11,111 nucleotides of DNA from Spirochaetaceae bacterium (GTDB lineage: Bacteria > Spirochaetota > Spirochaetia > PWKH01), in assembly GCA_003557605.1 (NCBI GenBank), contig PWNW01000194.1, positions 1 to 11,111 on the forward strand, given 5' to 3'. Positions within the stretch are counted from its first letter, which is position 1, and every line of letters starts with the position of its first letter. Made by a program: the position numbers and the translations under genes. Below the pieces are notes generated by a model. The model saw only the letters and a program-made list of their open reading frames with translations. It was not told where the DNA came from and ran no database searches. Positions 6,946 to 11,111 of this stretch are shown piece after piece.

Positions 6946-8463
6946 ATGGCGGATGTGGTAAGAATTTTTGATACTACTCTCCGGGACGGAGAGCAGGCCC
7001 CGGGCTGCAGCATGAACATCGATGAGAAGCTTCGTATGGCGCGTCAGCTGGAGCTGCTGGGGGTCGATGTGATAGAAGCGGGCTTTGCAATTGCCTCCCC
7101 GGGGGATTTTTCCTCGGTGCAGGCGGTGGCAGAAGAGATTAAGAACTGCAGTGTCTGCAGCCTGTCACGGGCCCTGGAGAAAGACATTGATGCTTCCTGG
7201 CAGGCCCTGCAGAAGGCAGTGAACCCGAGGATACATACCTTTATTGCTACATCCGACATCCATATGAAGTACAAGCTCAAGCAGAGTCCCGAGGATGTGC
7301 TGGACCAGGCGCAGCGTATGGTCAGGTATGCACGGAACCTCTGCGGAGAGGTTGAGTTCTCGGCGGAGGATGCCGCACGAAGCAGGCTCGATTTTCTCTG
7401 CGAGATTTTTGAGAAGGTCATTGACGCAGGGGCGGGGTACATAAATATTCCCGATACAGTGGGGTACACCACCCCTGATGAGTTCTACCGGATCGTGAAG
7501 CACATCAGGGAACATGTTCCGAATATCGACAAGGCGGTGATTTCCGTGCACTGCCACAATGACCTCGGACTTGCGGTGGCCAACACTCTGGCTGCAATCC
7601 GGGCTGGAGCGCTGCAGGTGGAATGCACCGTCAACGGCATCGGAGAGCGGGCAGGCAATGCGGCCATGGAGGAGCTGGTGATGGCCTTGAAGACCAGGAA
7701 GGATATCTACGGAGTTGAAACCAATATCAACACCCGGGAGATCTACCGCTCCAGCAGGCTGCTTTCCAATGTGACGGGGGTGCAGGTCCAGCCCAACAAG
7801 GCTGTGGTCGGGGCCAATGCCTTCGCCCATGAAGCGGGAATCCACCAGCACGGCGTGCTTTCCCACGCAAGCACCTATGAGATCATGACCCCCGAGTCCA
7901 TCGGACTGCAGGAGAACCGCATGGTCCTGGGCAAGCATTCGGGAAAACATGCCTTCACGGAGCGGATACGCTCTCTGGGCTACAGTCCCGATGAACAGGT
8001 GATTACCGAAATATTCACCCAGTTCAAGGCCCTGGCGGACAAGAAGAAGGTGGTTGAGGACAAGGACCTTGAGGCGCTGATGGAAACCCGGGCAGCCCTG
8101 GTGCCGGAGACCTATTCTCTTGACCGGTTTGTGATCAACTCGGGAAACACCATCAGTTCCACCGCCTCAATCCGGCTGCTGCGGGGTAAGGACGCCATAG
8201 AGGATGTGGCCACCGGCGACGGCCCGGTGGATGCATCGTTTCTTGCTATTGAACGGATTGCCGGAGAAACCTTTGTCCTGGACGAGTACGTGATCCATGC
8301 GGTCACGGGAGGACAGGATGCGCAGGGTGAGGTATCGGTGAAGATCCATAAGAACGGAACTACCTATAAGGGAAGGGGAGTGAGCACCGACGTAGTGGAA
8401 GCAAGCATCCTTGCATTCCTTTCTGCGGTGAACCGGTACTACTACGAGGAGGGAAGGTCATGA
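6946..8463 (+). CDS. leuA: 2-isopropylmalate synthase
   Basis: A 505-residue LeuA that condenses acetyl-CoA with 2-oxoisovalerate, the committed step of leucine synthesis. The N-terminal TIM barrel opens with IFDTTLRDGEQ (7-17), holding the catalytic Arg13 and metal ligand Asp14. His202 and His204 in VHCHND and Asn238 in GERAGNAA complete the metal site. FAHEAGIHQHGVLS is the linker-side histidine motif. The C-terminal LeuA regulatory domain, with a TGDGPVDASF motif, spans roughly the last 115 residues and normally binds leucine for feedback inhibition. The length matches long bacterial LeuA forms. The stop overlaps the next ATG in an ATGA, so it is probably translationally coupled to cimA. 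Upstream ATG 6940 is possible but too close to the ribosome site. Confidence 0.95.
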   Translation: MADVVRIFDTTLRDGEQAPGCSMNIDEKLRMARQLELLGVDVIEAGFAIASPGDFSSVQAVAEEIKNCSVCSLSRALEKDIDASWQALQKAVNPRIHTFIATSDIHMKYKLKQSPEDVLDQAQRMVRYARNLCGEVEFSAEDAARSRLDFLCEIFEKVIDAGAGYINIPDTVGYTTPDEFYRIVKHIREHVPNIDKAVISVHCHNDLGLAVANTLAAIRAGALQVECTVNGIGERAGNAAMEELVMALKTRKDIYGVETNINTREIYRSSRLLSNVTGVQVQPNKAVVGANAFAHEAGIHQHGVLSHASTYEIMTPESIGLQENRMVLGKHSGKHAFTERIRSLGYSPDEQVITEIFTQFKALADKKKVVEDKDLEALMETRAALVPETYSLDRFVINSGNTISSTASIRLLRGKDAIEDVATGDGPVDASFLAIERIAGETFVLDEYVIHAVTGGQDAQGEVSVKIHKNGTTYKGRGVSTDVVEASILAFLSAVNRYYYEEGRS

Positions 8464-10052
8464 AAGATATAGAAATTCTTGATTCAACACTCCGGGACGG
8501 CGCACAGGGCGAGGGAATCTCCTTTTCCGTCCAGGACAAGCTGAAGGTGCTTAAATCCCTTGACGAACTGGGAATAGACCTGGTTGAAGCGGGAAATCCC
8601 GGATCCAACCCCAAGGATCTGGAGTTCTTCCGGCAGGCAAAGGGACTGAAGCTGAATCACAGCAGACTTGCAGCCTTCGGAAGCACCCGCAGGAGAGGGG
8701 TGAAGGTGGAAGATGACGACAACGTGAAGAACCTGCTCACCGCAGACACCCCCGTTGTTGTGATATTCGGCAAGAGCTGGGACTTCCATGTCACAGATAT
8801 TATCAAGACGACGAAGAAGGAAAACCTGGCTATGATCGAAGAGACGGTTGCCTTTTTTGTCGGTAAGGGCAAGGAGGTGGTCTTCGATGCTGAGCATTTT
8901 TATGACGGATACAAGGCCAGCCCGGAGTATGCCCTGCAGTGCGTGGAAGCGGGGCTGCGAGGCGGCGCCTGTTCTGCGGTGCTCTGCGATACCAACGGAG
9001 GGTCCCTTCCGAAGTTTATCTACGATGCCACCTCCGATGTGGTGAAGAAATTTCCCGATGCCGTGATAGGAGTGCACTGCCATAATGATTCAGGATTTGC
9101 CGAGGCCAACAGCGTCATGGCAATAGATGCCGGGGCACGTCACCTGCAGGGAACTCTGGCAGGATTCGGTGAGCGCTGCGGAAATGCAAACCTCTCCACA
9201 TTGATCGCCAATCTGCAGCTGAAAAACCAGTGCCGCTGCGTCCCCGATGAATCTCTTGCTCTGCTTACCCCGATGGTGCGGAGGGTGGCTGAGATTGCCA
9301 ATATTTCCATTTCTAACGGCATGCCCTATGTTGGGAAAAGCGCCTTTGCCCATAAGGGGGGGATGCATATTGACGGGGTGTCGAAAAACACCAGTTCCTT
9401 TGAGCATGTGGACCCCGATCTGGTGGGCAATGAACGGCGCTTCCTGATGTCCGAGGTGGCAGGGAGAAGCATGATCCTCAAACGCATACAGAGAATTTCC
9501 CCGTCCCTTGATAAGGACTCCCCTGAGACCAAGGAGATAATGGAGGAGCTGAAGAACATGGAGATGGAGGGGTACCAGTTTGAGGGCGCCGAGAGCTCCT
9601 TTGAACTGGTCATCCGGAAGCATCTGGGCAAGTACCGACCCTTCTTCGAGCTTGATCATTTCCGGATCATCGGGGACCAGCCTGCTGAAGACAAGAATAT
9701 CAGCAATTCGGCAATCCTGAAGATCAAGGTTGACGGGACCGAGGAGATCACCGCAGCCCAGGGGGACGGACCGGTGAATGCCCTGGACAAAGCCCTCAGG
9801 AAGGCCCTTGAGGTATTCTATCCGGAACTGAAGAAAGTGCATCTTACCGACTACAAGGTAAGGGTGCTTGATTCCAAGCAGGCCACTGCAGCACGGGTAC
9901 GGGTGCTCATTGAGTCTGCGGATGAGACTGACTCCTGGACCACCGTAGGAGTGTCGACGGACATCATTGAGGCAAGCTGGATAGCCCTGCGTGACTCAAT
10001 TGAATTCAAGCTGCTCAAGGAAATCGAACGGAAGATGAGCGCCTATTTTTAA
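8460..10052 (+). CDS. cimA: (R)-citramalate synthase
   Basis: A 530-residue LeuA-like enzyme of the citramalate synthase subgroup. It condenses pyruvate with acetyl-CoA to (R)-citramalate, which leads to 2-oxobutyrate and then isoleucine without threonine. The N-terminus ILDSTLRDGAQGEGISFSV (6-24) is diagnostic: GAQGEG replaces the GEQAPG of true LeuA. Arg12 and Asp13 are the catalytic pair, and His206 and His208 in VHCHND bind the metal. FDAEHFYDGYK (142-152) and CDTNGG (176-181) are also typical of this subgroup. A C-terminal regulatory domain like that of LeuA is present, with AAQGDGPVNALDKAL and GVSTDIIEASW; in characterised citramalate synthases it senses isoleucine. The gene overlaps leuA by 4 bp, and leuC follows 21 nt after its stop, matching the shared need for isopropylmalate/citramalate isomerase. 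Confidence 0.95.
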   Translation: MKDIEILDSTLRDGAQGEGISFSVQDKLKVLKSLDELGIDLVEAGNPGSNPKDLEFFRQAKGLKLNHSRLAAFGSTRRRGVKVEDDDNVKNLLTADTPVVVIFGKSWDFHVTDIIKTTKKENLAMIEETVAFFVGKGKEVVFDAEHFYDGYKASPEYALQCVEAGLRGGACSAVLCDTNGGSLPKFIYDATSDVVKKFPDAVIGVHCHNDSGFAEANSVMAIDAGARHLQGTLAGFGERCGNANLSTLIANLQLKNQCRCVPDESLALLTPMVRRVAEIANISISNGMPYVGKSAFAHKGGMHIDGVSKNTSSFEHVDPDLVGNERRFLMSEVAGRSMILKRIQRISPSLDKDSPETKEIMEELKNMEMEGYQFEGAESSFELVIRKHLGKYRPFFELDHFRIIGDQPAEDKNISNSAILKIKVDGTEEITAAQGDGPVNALDKALRKALEVFYPELKKVHLTDYKVRVLDSKQATAARVRVLIESADETDSWTTVGVSTDIIEASWIALRDSIEFKLLKEIERKMSAYF

Positions 10053-10073
10053 CCTATAAGGAGAGTATCACAG

Positions 10074-11111
10074 ATGGGAATGACAATGACCCAGAAGATT
10101 CTTGCCGCCCATGCGGGACTTGATGAAGTGCGGCCCGGACAGCTGATCCTGGCCGACCTCGATATGGTGCTCGGCAACGATATCACTGCTCCGGTAGCGG
10201 TACGGGAGTTTGAGAAGATTGGGGTGAAGGAGGTGTTTGACGCCTCGAAGGTAGCGCTGGTGCCGGACCACTTTACCCCCAACAAGGACATCAAAAGCGC
10301 CGAGCAGTGCCGGGTAATGCGTCAGTTTGCCCGGGACAAGGAGATTGAGCACTATTTTGAGATCGGGGAGATGGGAATCGAGCATGCCCTGCTGCCTGAA
10401 AAGGGGCTGGTCACAGCCGGTGACCTGGTCATCGGCGCCGATTCCCACACCTGCACCTACGGGGCCCTGGGGGCCTTCTCCACTGGAGTGGGAAGCACCG
10501 ACATGGCCGCAGGGATGGCCGTTGGCAAGGGCTGGTTCAAGGTGCCCGGGGCCATGAAGTTTGAACTTGTCGGATCTCCCTCCAAGTGGGTAGGGGGCAA
10601 GGATGTGATACTCCACATCATCGGCATGATCGGCGTCGACGGCGCCCTCTACCGCTCCATGGAATACTGCGGAGAGGGGGTAGGGCGTCTCTCCATGGAT
10701 GACCGGTTCACCATTGCCAACATGGCTATTGAGGCTGGGGCGAAGAACGGAATCTTTCCGGTAGACCAGGCAACCCTGGAATACCTGAAGGAGCACGGAA
10801 GCAGACCCGGAAGGGTCCATGAAGCCGATGCGGATGCGGAATATGAGCAGACTGTAACGGTTGATCTCTCCGCACTTCGTCCGACTGTGGCGTTTCCCCA
10901 TCTGCCGGACAACACCAGGACCATCGACGAGGTGGGAGATGTCCCCGTAGACCAGGTGGTCATCGGGTCCTGCACCAACGGCCGCATTGAAGACATGAGG
11001 ATTGCCGCAGAGGTGCTGAAGGGAAGAAAGGTCGCCAAGGGAGTGAGGGTCATAATTTTCCCTGCCACCCAGAAGATCTACCTGCAGGCGGTCAGAGAAG
11101 GGCTGGTGGAG
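10074..11111 (+). CDS. leuC: 3-isopropylmalate/(R)-2-methylmalate dehydratase large subunit (3' end outside window)
   Basis: The first 346 codons of an aconitase-family large subunit, cut by the right edge. The sequence fits the roughly 420-residue LeuC type found in archaea and many anaerobes. With LeuD it isomerises 2-isopropylmalate to 3-isopropylmalate, and the citramalate pathway uses the same reaction on citramalate. DHFTPNKD (about 64-71), ADSHTCTYGALGAFSTGVGS and GSCTNGR are family motifs; Cys300 in GSCTNGR is the first ligand of the 4Fe-4S cluster, and the expected later CxxC pair lies past the window. AAGGAG (10058-10063) is 10 nt before the chosen ATG; the in-frame ATGs at 10080 and 10086 are farther from it. 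leuD and leuB would be expected next. Confidence 0.94.
   Translation, partial: MGMTMTQKILAAHAGLDEVRPGQLILADLDMVLGNDITAPVAVREFEKIGVKEVFDASKVALVPDHFTPNKDIKSAEQCRVMRQFARDKEIEHYFEIGEMGIEHALLPEKGLVTAGDLVIGADSHTCTYGALGAFSTGVGSTDMAAGMAVGKGWFKVPGAMKFELVGSPSKWVGGKDVILHIIGMIGVDGALYRSMEYCGEGVGRLSMDDRFTIANMAIEAGAKNGIFPVDQATLEYLKEHGSRPGRVHEADADAEYEQTVTVDLSALRPTVAFPHLPDNTRTIDEVGDVPVDQVVIGSCTNGRIEDMRIAAEVLKGRKVAKGVRVIIFPATQKIYLQAVREGLVE

Noticed and set aside
7165..7950. 261-codon minus-strand ORF
   Set aside because: It is antisense to the LeuA catalytic domain and shows no family motif.
10068..10901. 277-codon minus-strand ORF
   Set aside because: It lies antisense to leuC, whose motifs are clear; it is a by-product of G+C-rich codon usage.

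Overview
This is bacterial chromosomal DNA with short intergenic spaces, clear AAGGAG-type ribosome binding sites, ATGA start/stop overlaps and visibly G+C-rich coding sequence. It contains housekeeping amino-acid biosynthesis genes and one DNA-repair gene, with no mobile elements. Making isoleucine by the citramalate route is typical of Leptospira and many free-living anaerobes. A free-living spirochaete is my weak best guess; nothing in the window proves the lineage.

Layout. (a) 1-1421, plus strand: the C-terminal part of an AddA/RecB-type helicase-nuclease, cut by the left edge. (b) 4924-1389, minus strand: a compact operon aroA - threonine aldolase - MalY/PatB-type PLP enzyme. The genes overlap by 4 bp or are 9 nt apart. 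The last one converges on the helicase-nuclease gene and overlaps its 3' end by 33 bp. (c) 4925-5400: a 476-bp divergent intergenic region. It holds a strong sigma70-like promoter and a long leader facing right. (d) 5401-11111, plus strand: ilvN - ilvC - leuA - cimA - leuC (cut by the right edge), a branched-chain amino acid operon.

How the genes work together. IlvN is the regulatory subunit of acetohydroxyacid synthase and IlvC does the next step for valine and isoleucine. LeuA starts the leucine branch. CimA starts an isoleucine branch from pyruvate and acetyl-CoA that needs no threonine deaminase. LeuC (with an unseen LeuD, and then LeuB) should process the products of both LeuA and CimA. 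The catalytic subunit gene ilvB is not next to ilvN.

The most interesting element is the ilvN leader. Between the promoter (TTGACT-17 bp-TATAAG, 5010-5038) and ilvN lies an unannotated 66-codon ORF (5073-5273) with its own Shine-Dalgarno. Of its last 31 codons, 23 are Ile, Leu or Val. An 11-nt segment inside this ORF (5106-5116) is perfectly complementary to a segment after it (5297-5307), and that second segment can instead fold into a local hairpin or pair with an element before ilvN. Together this looks like a translation-dependent attenuator responding to branched-chain aminoacyl-tRNA. The leader ORF and the complementarities are directly visible; the regulatory mechanism and its polarity are inference.
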